Assembly (NCBI GenBank): GCA_036971475.1
Contig: JBAIZL010000002.1
Span: 15,601,967-15,665,966 of the forward strand
DNA length: 64,000 bases
From: Prosapia bicincta
Lineage: Eukaryota; Arthropoda; Insecta; Hemiptera; Cercopidae
Direction: 5' to 3'
The notes beneath the pieces are model-generated. The model was not told the DNA's origin. It saw only the letters and a list, made by a program, of their open reading frames with translations, and ran no database searches. Each line of letters opens with the position of its first letter. Position 1 is the first letter of the stretch. This document shows, piece after piece, positions 36,759-49,059 of this stretch. The translations under genes and the position numbers were made by a program.

Positions 36759-37401
36759 TTAGAAACAATAAAAACGATTGGAAGAGAACAAGCACAAGAT
36801 AAATAAGAGCGAGACGGCTAGTACAACCTATATAAAGCCCCTGTCGTGCAACTAACCGACAATTCCTAACATCCATAACTCTGTCAAGTTACATTCTGCT
36901 CTAATGAATCCGTAGCTCTAAAAGTTTATTTAGGAGCATCATTTGGCAACCAATACTGAACTGAATTAGGCGGGATTGTAACTTTGTCTGTGCGGAAAAT
37001 ATTGTGCACATAATATAAAACACAGGGTTTTCTGAGATTGGTAATTCAGTTTAAAATAAAGGTGAGAGTAGTGTGTATTAGGACTTCAATGTAACAGTTT
37101 CCACATATTGTAAGATAGTAATAAACTTATTGTAAAGCTCTTTGTATGGAAACGCAAACTTGACAAACAGTCCTCTCTAAACGCATTGATTTCAGGGTGT
37201 ATTGTAGGTAGACGTTAAACTATACAACAGCTAAGAAAATATATTTAATTTATCTTTTGATTGTGAAATTGTTTTAATCTTATTTTTTAAGCTTCAATGT
37301 GTTAAGTAATATAGCTCATTAAAAATATATTTATGCAAACATCTTTAGCAAAATGTTATTTTAATTGAGTTTCCATAATAACCGTTTCCTTTCACACATA
37401 C

Positions 37402-37456
37402 ACAAGCAAACACACACACACACACACACACTCACACCCACACACACTCACGCACA
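37402..37456. repeat. Interrupted (CA)n microsatellite
   Basis: CA repeat with CT, CC and CG interruptions. Confidence 0.9.
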
Positions 37457-37677
37457 CAAACACACACTAAACCCACACATATTATGATCGTTACAGCATA
37501 TCTTCTTGACAACTAGGTTTCAAGTCTATGATTGCACTAGACATTTGCACAGAAGACATAAAAATAGCATTCTCCAAGGCCTGTGGTGATTATTTCAACC
37601 CACACTCTGAGGGAAAGTATGCTTTTGTAAAATTACAGTGTTAAACGTCTTGTAATCGGAAAACTATGTTTTGTCCG

Positions 37678-37767
37678 AAAATATGTAATTATTTTGTATG
37701 GTGTCTAGCTCTGAGTAGATCTAAAATATGTAATTATTTTGTATGGTGTCTAGCTCTGAGTAGGTCT
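37678..37767. repeat. 45-bp tandem duplication
   Basis: AAAATATGTAATTATTTTGT followed by ATGGTGTCTAGCTCTGAGTA occurs twice in direct succession with one difference (AGATCT versus AGGTCT). Confidence 0.95.
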
Positions 37768-39482
37768 GTATAAAGTTTTCTTCATATTCTTTAGGAATCT
37801 AATCAATAAATACTATCAAATACTTTAAATCTTCACCATGAACACTTGCTTATCCCCTGAGAAACATCCCCTTGGCGAGTTTTCACTTTTAAAACGAAAA
37901 CAAAAACACATTGATTTTTCAAACATACAACCTACAACTAAATGAAACCAATCCCTCGTGAAACACTCAGTACAATACAGCCGGCGCCATCTTTGTTTGG
38001 TCAGAGTTTAACTTTTTCAATAAGCAAACTTGTAGTTTCCTTTCCACGGAACAGCTGACGGAACCGGATATTGGTCGACAAGTGTTTGGTATCGATAGTG
38101 TTTGCAATCATCTTTCGCCGTTCTGTCGTGAAAACCAATAAACATTTTGTTTCAGCTATAATTTTTAAACTAGAAATACCAATAATCACAAAACACGATC
38201 TGGTGTGACTGTACGTCTTGACAAATTTTGCATAGCTTAAACATTGAAAAAACAAATCTTTTATTTATCCAAGCAATTGAAAAATCCTGTTACAAATACA
38301 TTATCACCGCACCCGCATTCTAATCTCCGGTTTGTTCTATGAATACCCTGTGTACCAAATAAAAGCACTTGCTTTAATGCAAGCTATAATTCAAGTCATT
38401 CCGAAGTTAATTTATGGTAAATCAGAGAATTCCTATACCAAGGTATCTATTACTTTTAAGGATAGAAATATTTACATTTTGTATTTAATTACTAAATGAT
38501 TACTAGATTGTGTATAATAGCCTATAACTTTCTGTATGGTAATGTTATTCTTAAATTATACCGTTATTGTGGTAAACTTAAATTTTATTATTTTTAATTA
38601 TAATTTTTCTAACATTGCATCACTGTTAATATGTTATCTATATGATCACTAGTATTTAATTTGTGTTCCATTCCTCGTTAGTAGTTTCTGAGATAAGAAT
38701 ACGCAATCAGTATAAACTCAAACTAAGAGAAAAACTTATTTAAGCCTATTTAAATTTCACCGATTAGGTTGAAATCTTCAGAGATTGTAACACGCTGTTA
38801 AAATCTCCGACAATGATAGTTTAGAAGATGCACATAGATAAATAAAAACGTGACATTTAGGTTTTTTCATTTATAACACAAGATTTAGATGTTTTAATAC
38901 AGTGAGGAATCTAACAGGAGCCACATTATTCAATTCCTCTTGCTTAGAGCAATAATATATTTGTCTAAACTTAATATATTTTATATTTTTGATGTTAAAA
39001 CAATTTTTAAAAAAGGTATACAAAATTTACCACTTGTAATAATTTTTAATGGTCCATACTCATCTACCCGTTCTGTTAGTATTATTTGTATATTTTCGAG
39101 TACATTTTCTGCCTTTCCTAGCATTACAGTATTTTCATTTCTTGGCGCGTTTTGGGTTGACTCCCTTTCCAAAACTTATATATTAAAGTATTTAAAATTG
39201 AGTCACTCTGAACCTCATCAACAAATAAAATATATTGTACTGTTGGGAAATTCAGAAAAATGTAGGCCTACTCGAATATATGTTTGTAGTATTTCATAAA
39301 TTACAGAAAACTATATCAGACGTTTTTCTTCAATATGTATCCAGAGTTAATAAAGTCTAGCCTAAAAATGACCTGATATGCAAGTATAATGGTATGCGGT
39401 ATGTAATATGCGGTATGCAAATATAGAATTTAGAAAATAATCTATGAATTAATGTTGAGTCAGATAAAATGATAATAATATT

Positions 39483-39516
39483 TTCATTCACTGATGATGG
39501 CGATATTGCCTTAGTG
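39483..39516 (+). other. Hairpin with hammerhead-like half core
   Basis: ATTCACT ... AGTGAAT (7 perfect pairs) encloses GATGATGGCGATATTGCC, so CTGATGA and a GGC/GCC helix are present but GAAA is missing. It may be a decayed PLE hammerhead or chance. Confidence 0.3.
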
Positions 39517-40747
39517 AATCGATAATTAGTAATAGTTTTGAAAAATGTTTTAAAATATTTTTTTATATTATTTCCCTTTTGAAAAAAATGTATTGGATGG
39601 ATCTGCTCAATACATAAATGAATTAAATTTTAAAATTGTAATATTTCATTAAAAACCGTAATTCCAATTTTCTGAAAAACTTTAAAACTAATCGAGCAGA
39701 AAAATAATATCCAATTGGTCAACAACTGTCTACGTAAACTATAGAGCACTAAAAGTAATAATTGTAGGGGGATGAGTATAGTAATAAATAGTGAACAATA
39801 CATTTTTAGATTCAATTTCATTGGAAATCGAGTAATTAGGGTCTGAAATCGATTTTAAATTAAAGCAAGGGTCAGACTTGAAGCGTAAAGAAACTGGGCG
39901 AAGGGATTATCTAGCAAATTATCAGCAGTAATTAACCATAGCAATGGCGGGAAGAATACAGGCACGAGATAACACTGTACGATACTAGTGAAACATAACA
40001 GTGCAGTAGCTCTTCCAGGATCAACATCTTGTCCTCCAGGAACAGGCATTTATGTAGCTTTTAGAGCAGTAGCTTTGTAAGCAGTAGCTTTTAGAGAGCC
40101 GCCTTTAGACACGATACTCTTAAAGGATAAAATAAACTACTTTGTTGGAGGTAATCCCTAACACAGTTTTAAAAGATAATAAATATTAGTTATTTATCAA
40201 TTTATTTTACAAAAAACTAATTACTGATATTTCTTGGCTGATACGTTTTGTACAGTGAAATATTTAAGACTCAAACACTTCTGAGTAATATCAGTACGTA
40301 ATGGTTTCTTGCCAAGTAAATTGATAAATAATTGCTAATCAAAAACCTCAAGATGTAAAACCCAAAATCCAAATATTTTAGTATTTTTTTAACCAATTGT
40401 TTAATAGTCCTTATTCTTTTCCTCTTGGTCAGTACATTATTCAATGCTGTGTGTCAGCATTAAAAAGACTCAGGTCCATTTGCTTAGCCATGTCATGTTA
40501 TTGTGAATCTCTGGCGTTTTGGTATTCTGCTATATGTTGCTGTTATGAGAGTAGTTTGTTATTATGTGTTCGATTGTAGTGTTCATCTATGCATTTATTT
40601 TCCGTTTAGTCTGAGATGTAGTCGGTTTTTGAAGCGATTGTTCATTGCTATATTTTCCTTAATGTTAATTTATTGGTTTTTCCCGTACTATTGTTCACAC
40701 TCTCCTTATATATATTTGTTTCGAATGTTCAATCATTATTAAAATAC

Positions 40748-41570
40748 TTTTTATTCGACCACTCAAGTTTAAATACATTTTATTCCACTACTCAAGTTTA
40801 AATACATTTTATTCGACCACTCAAGTTTAAATACATTTTATTCGACCACTCAAGTTTAAATACATTTTATTCGACCACTCAAGTTTAAATACATTTGATC
40901 CGACCACTCAAGTTTAAATACATTTTATTCGACCACTCAAGTTTAAATACATTTTATTCGACCACTCAAGTTTAAATACATTTTATTCGACCACTCAAGT
41001 ATAAATACATTTTATTCGACCACTCAAGTTTAAATACATTTTATTCGACCACTCAAGTTTAAATACATTTTATTCGACCACTCAAGTTTAAATACATTTT
41101 ATTCGACCACTCAAGTTTAAATACATTTTATTCGGCCACTCAAGTTTAAATACATTTTATTCGACCACTCAAGATTAAATACATTTTATTCGACCACTCA
41201 AGTTTAAATACATTTTATTCGACCACTCAAGTTTGAATAATTTTATTCGACCACTCAAGTTTAAATACATTTTATTCGACCACTCAAGTTTAAATACATT
41301 TTATTCGACCACTCAAGTTTAAATACATTTTATTCGACCACTCAAGTTTAAATACATTTTATTCGACCACTCAAGTTTAAATACATTTTATTCGACCACT
41401 CAAGTTTAAATACATTTTATTCGACCACTCAAGTTAAATACATTTTATTCGACCACTCAAGTTTAAATACATTTTATTCGACCACTCAAGTTTAAATACA
41501 TTTTATTCGACCACTCAAGTTCAAATACATTTTATTCTTCCACTCAAGTTTAAATACTTTTTTTTTAATT
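40748..41570. repeat. 29-bp minisatellite, about 28 copies
   Basis: The unit TTCGACCACTCAAGTTTAAA plus TACATTTTA has few variants (GATCCG near 40898, AGTATAA near 41000, TTCGGCC near 41130, TTTGAATAA near 41234, one-base deletion near 41434). It is highly homogeneous. Confidence 0.97.
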
Positions 41571-43216
41571 TACAGTAGATGCCAGTAGTTCAGTTTTCTT
41601 TTCAAATATTACTTTATTAATTAATGACTTAATTTTAGTTCTTTATGAGAGAAAACCTCTTCACAAAATACGAAGTTATGCAATATATTTATTTCGTCCC
41701 ATTGAGATAAAAGTGAAAACATATGATTTATAAAACCGCTGATTTTATAACTAATATGGTTGAACAGCTGATTTAATTCATAGGCCATGTTATTTTATTT
41801 TTGAAAATGTGTAAGATTTCTAGATTTGTGTAGGCCTACTTTATTTGAGCCCTAAGCCACGTATTTACACAGCATAAAACTGCCAACGTGTTTGAGTGTC
41901 GCATTCCACCAACGCGCCGTTCCACTTTGATTTTGCATGCATGATGAATGCAATGAAAACCACAAACAGAGCCTTCCGTAGAACAAGACACACGTCAAAT
42001 GTTTCATCAATATTCGAAGGAGCGAACACTAATGCAAGTTCTCGAGTTGCTGTAAGCCTGCAAGTACTACCGCAATAAAAGGTACATTACCGTACTATGT
42101 GTACCGCTATACAAGCACTCATAGAGTGACGTCACTCAATATTAACATGGGTTTTATCAGCTGTTCCATTTATACAGATTTTCTGATAATGCACCTTTCG
42201 GTTAGCAATAGCAAGGATGTATATAAATATCGTGACACAAATAGTTTGGGTTTGCTTGCTTCAAGTGGTATTTATAGTATAAAAACAAATGAGCAATAAA
42301 ATCATCACAGTTTTAAATGTCCGTTAACAATTTCCAGGCAATTTGCACACGTCAGTTTAGGTAGTTAGGACCATGGCCTAACAAGCGTGCATCAAAGCTT
42401 GCTTCTTTACCTGGTAGCTCATGCTCTGGCTACAACCTACAAAATAATCTCCGGATTTTGTAGTGTCGAATAGATTTTACTAAAATCTTACTCTACGTCG
42501 CTCATTTAAAGACTAAAAGTTCTCCTTTTTTTCTCCTTCAACATTTGGCATTAAAATATTTAGTTTGTCACTTTGAATCTTATTCCTCATCTATCCCCTC
42601 TACATCCGTAAAAACTATATGAGGGTAATTTATTGCAAAATATGTAATAAAATGACAGAAAACGAATAGATCTGATCTGTCAAGTAAACATTTAAATGAA
42701 CTTTTAATCCAAATCTCCTGAATGTGAAGTCACAACTAACAATTAACAGGTCATCCCGTCAGTCCACTCAATGAAGCGTATAATTTCGATCACCATAATC
42801 GTTTGCTTCTGTTGTCTACAGTTGCTTAGGATCTACCGATGATGCAAAATGTCTGAGGGTGGTGATTTTCCCACGTTTTTCTCCTTATTGGGCAGATTTT
42901 TATACCTAACCAGTAAGCTTCCGACTTACGTTATCCCGTTTTCGTAAAAAATAAAGAATAAAACAGAAAATTAGGGGAATGTCTTATCAGAAAAATATGG
43001 TACTATTAGAGCGAGTTATTTAATTCTGAAATCATTATTCAGAAAAAAATACAATATTCTAATGAGAAATATTCAACTACAAAATTTAATTATAAATAAA
43101 TTAAAACTTCTTTAACCACAAATATTTCAGTTAGTCTTGTAATAATTTCCTTTGAAAATGATTAATTTGCAATCAAACTGTACACCAGGACATAAATGAA
43201 ACAAAAATAATACACA
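41571..43216. other. Unrecognised sequence
   Basis: No gene supported. Short frames at 41896 and 42099 lack domains. Confidence 0.4.
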
Positions 43217-43220
43217 CAAA

Positions 43221-43408
43221 AAAAACCTCTAACCATAAATATTTTTATTCAATTCGTTATACTATATCATTATACTTCTAGTCTATTAAACTCTGGTCAA
43301 AGTATGTATCTGATCTAGAGGAATTATTGTCATGTTTCTGAGGATGGTTACTTAGTAACCGACATCCCCATAAGACTAGAATAAAAATATTTCTGGTTAG
43401 AGGTTTTT
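43221..43408. mobile_element. Inverted-repeat element with hammerhead-like core
   Basis: The 30-bp arms at 43221-43250 (AAAAACCTCTAACCATAAAT...) and 43379-43408 are complementary at 29 of 30 positions. Inside, at about 43335-43365 on the plus strand: CTGAGGA, then GGTTAC-TTA-GTAACC (6 perfect pairs), then GACA where GAAA is expected. It is probably a PLE-derived palindromic remnant; it could be a MITE. Confidence 0.65.
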
Positions 43409-44154
43409 TATTTCTATTTTGTATTACATATAAACAATAGTAAATTATTCCAAGTAAGTGAAAAAATGTATTGCCTAAATATTGACTGTAAACATTATAA
43501 AGTTTTTCAATAATTAAACAAATATATACTTTAGAAGCAAATTACGCTAAATGTATCGCGTATCCATCATAAATGTCAATACTTATATAAAATAAAACCT
43601 TGCAAACTGTGAGGAAGACAGAAATCTCCCTCCCGCCCAAGTAATTACAGGGAAATACTCGTACAAAATGTGCAGAAAATTAGTTCCACATTATCCACCA
43701 GATGGTGCTGCTGATCAAAAACTTTGTAAGGCTTGGAGCGGTTGTTTGTTTATATTTAATCTTCCAACGCTCGGCCATCTTGATGAAATTACTCGCTGCC
43801 TTGATTAATCTTCCAGGATTACTTTCCTGCCTTGTTTCTACCAGACAGGTCCTTATATTGATTTCGCTAAAGCTGTATAAACACAGGTCTTTGGAGTAGT
43901 TGGTTTACAAACGCTTTCATTTTATATGCCTATGTTATGATCAAATTAAAATATAATTATAAATGTTATGTTTTTATTTAATTAAAATTATATTTTAAAT
44001 GCTAAAATTTCAAACTTTTAACAATGTGCAAGCAATAACTTTTGCATAGATGTACAATCTTAGTCAAAATTACTTAAGGTGTTTTTTGCGTCGTTTAGCA
44101 GGTATATAACCACTCTTCATCCACGATACACATAGAATGCCGCTGCTTCGATTT
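43409..44154. other. Unrecognised sequence
   Basis: No feature supported. Confidence 0.4.
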
Positions 44155-44650
44155 TCCACGTAGCCCTAACCGCCCCTACTTTCTGCCTAGACCTAACCAC
44201 CCCTATTTTCGGCCTAACCCTAACCACCCCTACTTTCCGCCTAGCCCTAACCACCCCTACTTTCCGCCTAACCCTAACCACCCCTACTTTTCGCCTAGCC
44301 CTAACCGCCCCTACTTTCAGCCTAGCCCTAACCGCTCCTACTTTCCGCCTAGCCCTAACCACCCCTACTTTCAGCCTAGCCCTAACCGCTCCTACTTTCA
44401 GCCTAGCCCTAACCGCTTCTACTTTCCGCCTAGCCCTGACCACCCCTACTTTCCGCCTAGCCCTAACCACTCCTACTTTCCGCCTAACCCTAACCACCCC
44501 TACTCTCCACCTAGCCCTAACCACCCCTACTTTCCGCTTAACCCTAACCACCCCTACTTCCCGCCTAGCCCTAATCACCCCTACTTTCAGCCTAGCCCTA
44601 ACCGCTCCTACTTTCCGTCTAACCCTAACCATCACTACATTCCCCCTAGC
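44155..44650. repeat. 27-bp minisatellite containing CCCTAA, about 18 copies
   Basis: The unit is close to CCGCCTAGCCCTAACCACCC plus CTACTTT. Because 27 is a multiple of 3, the minus strand reads as a 180-codon 9-residue repeat (VRARRKVGV). This is a repeat artefact. Variation lies mainly at CTAG/CTAA, ACC/GCC and CCG/CAG. Confidence 0.95.
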
Positions 44651-45886
44651 CCTAACCATAATTTACAGTAAAAATGTTCTTACTAATATTAATCTGTTTT
44701 ACGGCTCTATTCGATTTGACACAGGAGCACGTCCCCAGGGTCGCTCCTTAGCCCTAAGGGAAGTACTAATTTTTATTGCATGCGTTTTCAGTTTTGATCA
44801 GGAAGTGGAAGAGGAAATGCATGCCATTCCTGCCATAGACTATCTAACAAGGTATTTGTAAGGCAATACACTCCTTATGCTTTAACATAAATATACCTAG
44901 CCAACAGGGTTCCTGCATGATCTGTCGCGGGATATTTTCTAGTAGTGTTTCTCTCTTGCCAGGTTTTTTCATCCTGTTCTTATCGCGACACTTACCGTAC
45001 TGTTTCATCTCACTATCTCCTGATTCTCCATGGATAGAGCTTATGAGCTTGTCACATGAAAAATCAATCCCTTTTCTTTCATACGCGGTAGAGATACTAA
45101 CCGCATGCGCATGTGAGGCGGAGGTAGATCGCTAGAGGTTGGCTGTCACGAAGGGTGGCTGAGCTCTGGAGTTCCAGACCCGGGATGAAAAAAAACTGCC
45201 CAGGTGATGCTATTATCTTCCCCCTCCCAATTACAAGGAGATCAACTTGTTTACCTTACCCCCATACACTCTCAGTTATTCTTCTTACAACAACATATAA
45301 AACACTAAAACACTCCTATAATATTAAACACTTACGCATGACCCATACAGAAAAATGTTTTACTTTCTATAATACAACCCAGCACAGGTAATGGGATAAT
45401 CCTTCAAACAGGCATTATCTACCAGGAGATACTTTAATTCCCTACTTTAATTCTACTTTACACTAAATCCTTTAATCCTTTCCTACCGTTTGTACCCAAT
45501 AGTAGCTAATCCTATCGATCGTCTAACTACAAAGAACGACTTCATGTACTGCGTTAAACACCGGATAATGTGAAAATTGTACTACATTATTTGCAACTAA
45601 CTTCGTCCATCAAAGACTTTGACGTAAGGATAAGGATACTCTACGTGAAGCACTGCCTGATTTGAAATGATATTCGGAAGGCACTGAAACGAGTAATATA
45701 GACTTCAAAACATTCATTACTCAATGGTTTAATGAGAATGGTCAACGTATACGACATAAGGAGATCTCGTATTTCAGAACTACCTTTGAATGCTCAAAAT
45801 GCTTTGAAAGTGTGAAACTGTATAATATTAAACAATTTTGGTATCTACTATGTGTGTGTATTTTAGTATCTACTGTATTGTAGTTC
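44651..45886. other. Unrecognised sequence
   Basis: No gene supported. Frames of 72 and 78 codons at 44917-45391 have no domain. Confidence 0.4.
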
Positions 45887-45889
45887 GAG

Positions 45890-45957
<68 letters not shown>

Positions 45958-45967
45958 TGTGTCTGTG
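45887..45967. repeat. (GT)n microsatellite
   Basis: About 80 bp of GT with TTTG and TCTG interruptions. Confidence 0.95.
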
Positions 45968-46934
45968 TACATTTGCTCTTCTCAAAAAGGACGTTATAAA
46001 TTTTATCAAATACGTTTCGTGAAATTATGGTTTTCCCCATCCAAAACATTATACAAACGTTTTTATCGTAAAAATGTTAAACATATTAGAAGGCGAAGAA
46101 TGGTGACTAAATATGAATTCAAAACAATGAATATAATATAAATTAAATAATAATAAGAGGAAAAGGTTTATTACAAATCTGATAGGTTTTAAAGCAAAAG
46201 GTCGGTTTTAATATTTACAATCGATCATTTCCAGTACAAGGGTACATATAAAAACCGGTAGCACAATCGGAATTTTTTTGTAAATTAATGAATGTCGTCC
46301 CACTTCAAAGTGATGTGATATTAAATAACAAAGCGAGTTGCCGTTGTAGACGTCCCTGCTCTCATGTCTTGGCCAGACTGTTACCGTGACAAAGCCTTTG
46401 TAATTGCGGCGATAAACCCATTGTCACTGCCACGGTGGCTGTGACTATTGTCATTTGCAGATGTAATATATGAGGCAGCGGTCTCTCGGTTAGGTTTATG
46501 GCCCTATCCAATAATAGCGAGTGTTTCACTTATCCCAAATAAGCCCTTGTAGTTACACTTAACATAGTGTGCACAAACCTCGATCTGATATATACGGAAT
46601 ATGTATTCCAGATTAGTCTCCTACATGACAACAATCGATCATGGGACGTGGACTACATTCCAATGAAGTGAAACGATTTCCTCTTACAAATATTTGCCAT
46701 AAACATTTTATAACCATAAATATATGTTTGTACAAATAAAGACAGTTCAAAAATGTTATGTGTTTCATATTATTAGCACCGGGAAGAACACATCTATTTG
46801 GGCAAATGACTTCATAATAATACTATTTCACTACTATTAGAAAACCACCATAGTTGCCTTTCAGTATATACAGTTGTGTGTATTGCCACGAGTCTATTTG
46901 TCCAGTAAATATATTGGCGTATATATATATATGA
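45968..46934. other. Unrecognised sequence
   Basis: No feature supported. A short TA run at 46919-46932 abuts the palindrome. Confidence 0.4.
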
Positions 46935-47170
46935 TGAATAGTTATTATCTGGAATACATCCATTCATTCTGCAGTGCATAAAATCGCAGTTCTGACGTTT
47001 CGCTAGAATCTCAGCTTGCATTGACGTGGTGAACCCAACAACAGTTGTCTCGCTCTTCAACTGTTGCTGGGTTCACCTCGTCAATGCTAGATGACATTCT
47101 AGGGGAACGTCGGAACTACGATTTTATGCACTGCAGAATGAATGGATGTATTCCAGATAATAACTATTCA
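46935..47170. repeat. Long near-perfect palindrome
   Basis: The arm 46935-47047 is complementary to 47058-47170 around a 10-bp centre (TCTCGCTCTT), with roughly 90% identity. Outer words are TGAATAGTTATTATCTGG; inner words are AACCCAACAACAGTTG / CAACTGTTGCTGGGTT. The minus strand of the left arm carries GCGAAACGTCAGAAC and the right arm GGGGAACGTCGGAAC, resembling the GAAAC-GTC end of PLE hammerheads. TA tracts lie on both sides. Confidence 0.85.
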
Positions 47171-47203
47171 CCATATTTTTCCATCCATGAAGGAATACGT
47201 ATC

Positions 47204-47330
<127 letters not shown>

Positions 47331-47349
47331 TAAATAATAATAAAATTTT

Positions 47350-47488
47350 ATTAGATATTTATTTTCCTGAAAATGCTGGTACTATTTTATCGGCGAAAAG
47401 CTTTGAATAAATATATTAATTAAAAGTATTTATGTTTTTGAAATATTTTTAATTTATTAACTATATTACAAAACCACATATCACCATA

Positions 47489-47528
<40 letters not shown>
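47350..47528 (+). mobile_element. Penelope-like terminal repeat, copy E (core-mutated hammerhead)
   Basis: At 47363-47408: TTTC, CTGAAAA (the invariant core G is A), stem II GCTGGTA / TATCGGC, GAAA, AGCTTT, GAAT. Stem II remains paired although its sequence differs from copies A and D (a U-A pair becomes C-G, with two G-U wobbles). The core change should abolish cleavage. The tail ends in (TA)n at about 47494-47528. Confidence 0.7.
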
Positions 47529-47534
<6 letters not shown>

Positions 47535-47635
47535 GTGTTATATTATAATATTCTTATAATATTATTAGAAATTCTTAGAAATTATATAATTCTTTTATTA
47601 ATTTCATATTTTCCATTGCAGGACATTTGCTTCCA

Positions 47636-48124
47636 TTATTTATACAATGAGTAGCCAAATTTGATTTGTATATGTTTTGGTTTAATATAAGCGTTTAAAT
47701 GTTTTTTGTATATTTCCTTTAATTTCTTTTTTGTTTGTCCTACATATAGTTTATTACATTCTTGAAATTGTATACTATACACACCATTTCCTTCTTGCAT
47801 ATTATTTTTTTTATTGTTATTGTTTATTAATTTTTTAATTTTATAATCAGTTTTGTAAGTAATGTGTAAATTTGTTTCTTTAAATGATCTTGTAATTTTG
47901 TCTATTTCGTTACCAGAGAATGTAAAAGTTGTCCAATATTTTCCTTCTGTATTATTTACAAAGTAATTGTTTATTTCTTGTTTTCTTATTATGTTATAAT
48001 TCAATTTATCTATAGTTTTTTTTATATCCATCATCTAATTCAATTTGATATATTACATTTTTCTCTTTTATTTGATCGTTTATGTTCATTGGTATTTTGT
48101 GCATTCTATATAATAATATACAGC
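47636..48124 (-). pseudogene. Penelope-like element, RT end and GIY-YIG endonuclease fragment
   Basis: A 132-codon frame (48034 to 47636) reads: linker YWTTFTFSGNEIDKITRSF and NLHITYKTDYKIKKLI, then NGVYSIQFQECNKLYVGQTK with G84-V85-Y86 and Y97-V98-G99 of the GIY-YIG signature, then KLKEIYKKHLNAYIK. Upstream, past an eight-T run at 48016-48023, another frame continues as CILLYRMHKIPMNINDQI and VIYQIELDDGYKK, which fits the region after PLE reverse transcriptase. The homopolymer therefore marks a one-base frameshift. A stop lies further upstream at about 48125 and the catalytic RT is not seen. Composition is extremely AT-rich and Asn/Lys-rich. The hammerhead copy E nearby is on the opposite strand. 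Confidence 0.8.
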
Positions 48125-49059
48125 ACTATAATAATATTTATTTGTCTATGATAATATTTATACAGCGCTGCAAGAATGCAGCTTTGGTTATAAGAATGGT
48201 TTGAATGATTCGGTACTATTTGATACGTCTGCGTTGGTTTTATACATATATAATGTATAAAGTTATTATGACAAATTAATAAAAAGTACAAACTCAACCA
48301 AAACATTACAGAAACAATAAGTGAAACATGAGGAGCTTTGTGGTGGTTTTTTAGGGTAATGGTGACAAAACATGACTAAAATAAAAACAATGCTAAATCC
48401 TTAATCCTTCCCGTTACGGAAACGTCACGACACGCTGTTGCGACTTGTCGAATACGTGTCAGCACATGCATCGCTCATGGTTACACTCTAGTTGTATTGG
48501 ATTTAAACAATGTTGGGAACTGATCCGGCTGTAGAAAGCTCGCAAACATTGACCAGATTTACGAATTTTATTTTAAACTTTAGACACCTGTGAAAACTTA
48601 GTTTAATCTAATCTATCTGCAATAATTTACAATAAACATCCAAATGGTTCTGTTAAAGGAAATATTTACCAGGACAAAACTCGGTATAACTTAACGAGGC
48701 AGAAGATTTTCGACTCATCGCAGTAGCCAACAGTATTAAATTTGTTGACTATATTATTATTGATTTGGAATTACTAGCGCCCCCTTAACGTCCTGGACAG
48801 GCTGGATATAAAGCAGTCAGTCAGGGGGGGGGGGGGTCTTGTCTTATAGACACACAATATATAACAATAACGGGACTGTATTAGCCAGATCAATATATAC
48901 TGCATTTTATTATGGGTAAAAAGAGTATAATTCTTAATGTATTCAGTTAAAACGGTGAAGTTAAACCAAAGTTTGCTTGGGCTCCAGTGCCTTAATTAAG
49001 TGTACACTCTTTCAAATCTAAAGGTACGTACAAGCGTTGGTATACTGATTATTTTTATC
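48125..49059. other. Unrecognised sequence
   Basis: No gene supported. A run of about 12 G lies at 48825-48836. Confidence 0.4.

Larger units (their letters stand above)
36767..40740. other. Unrecognised sequence with minor repeats
   Basis: Contains a CA-rich microsatellite (about 37402-37456), a 45-bp tandem duplication (37678-37767) and a hairpin at 39483-39516. Otherwise no gene is supported. The 119-codon frame at 38940-39299 and the 79-codon frame at 40503-40742 have no recognisable domain. Confidence 0.4.

Noticed and set aside
38940..39299. 119-codon plus-strand frame
   Set aside because: Low-complexity hydrophobic composition, no domain, overlapping a 63-codon antisense frame; likely chance.
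44117..44659. 180-codon Arg/Val-rich minus-strand frame, looking like a basic repeat protein
   Set aside because: A 27-bp minisatellite divisible by 3 produces it; no promoter, splice or conservation evidence.
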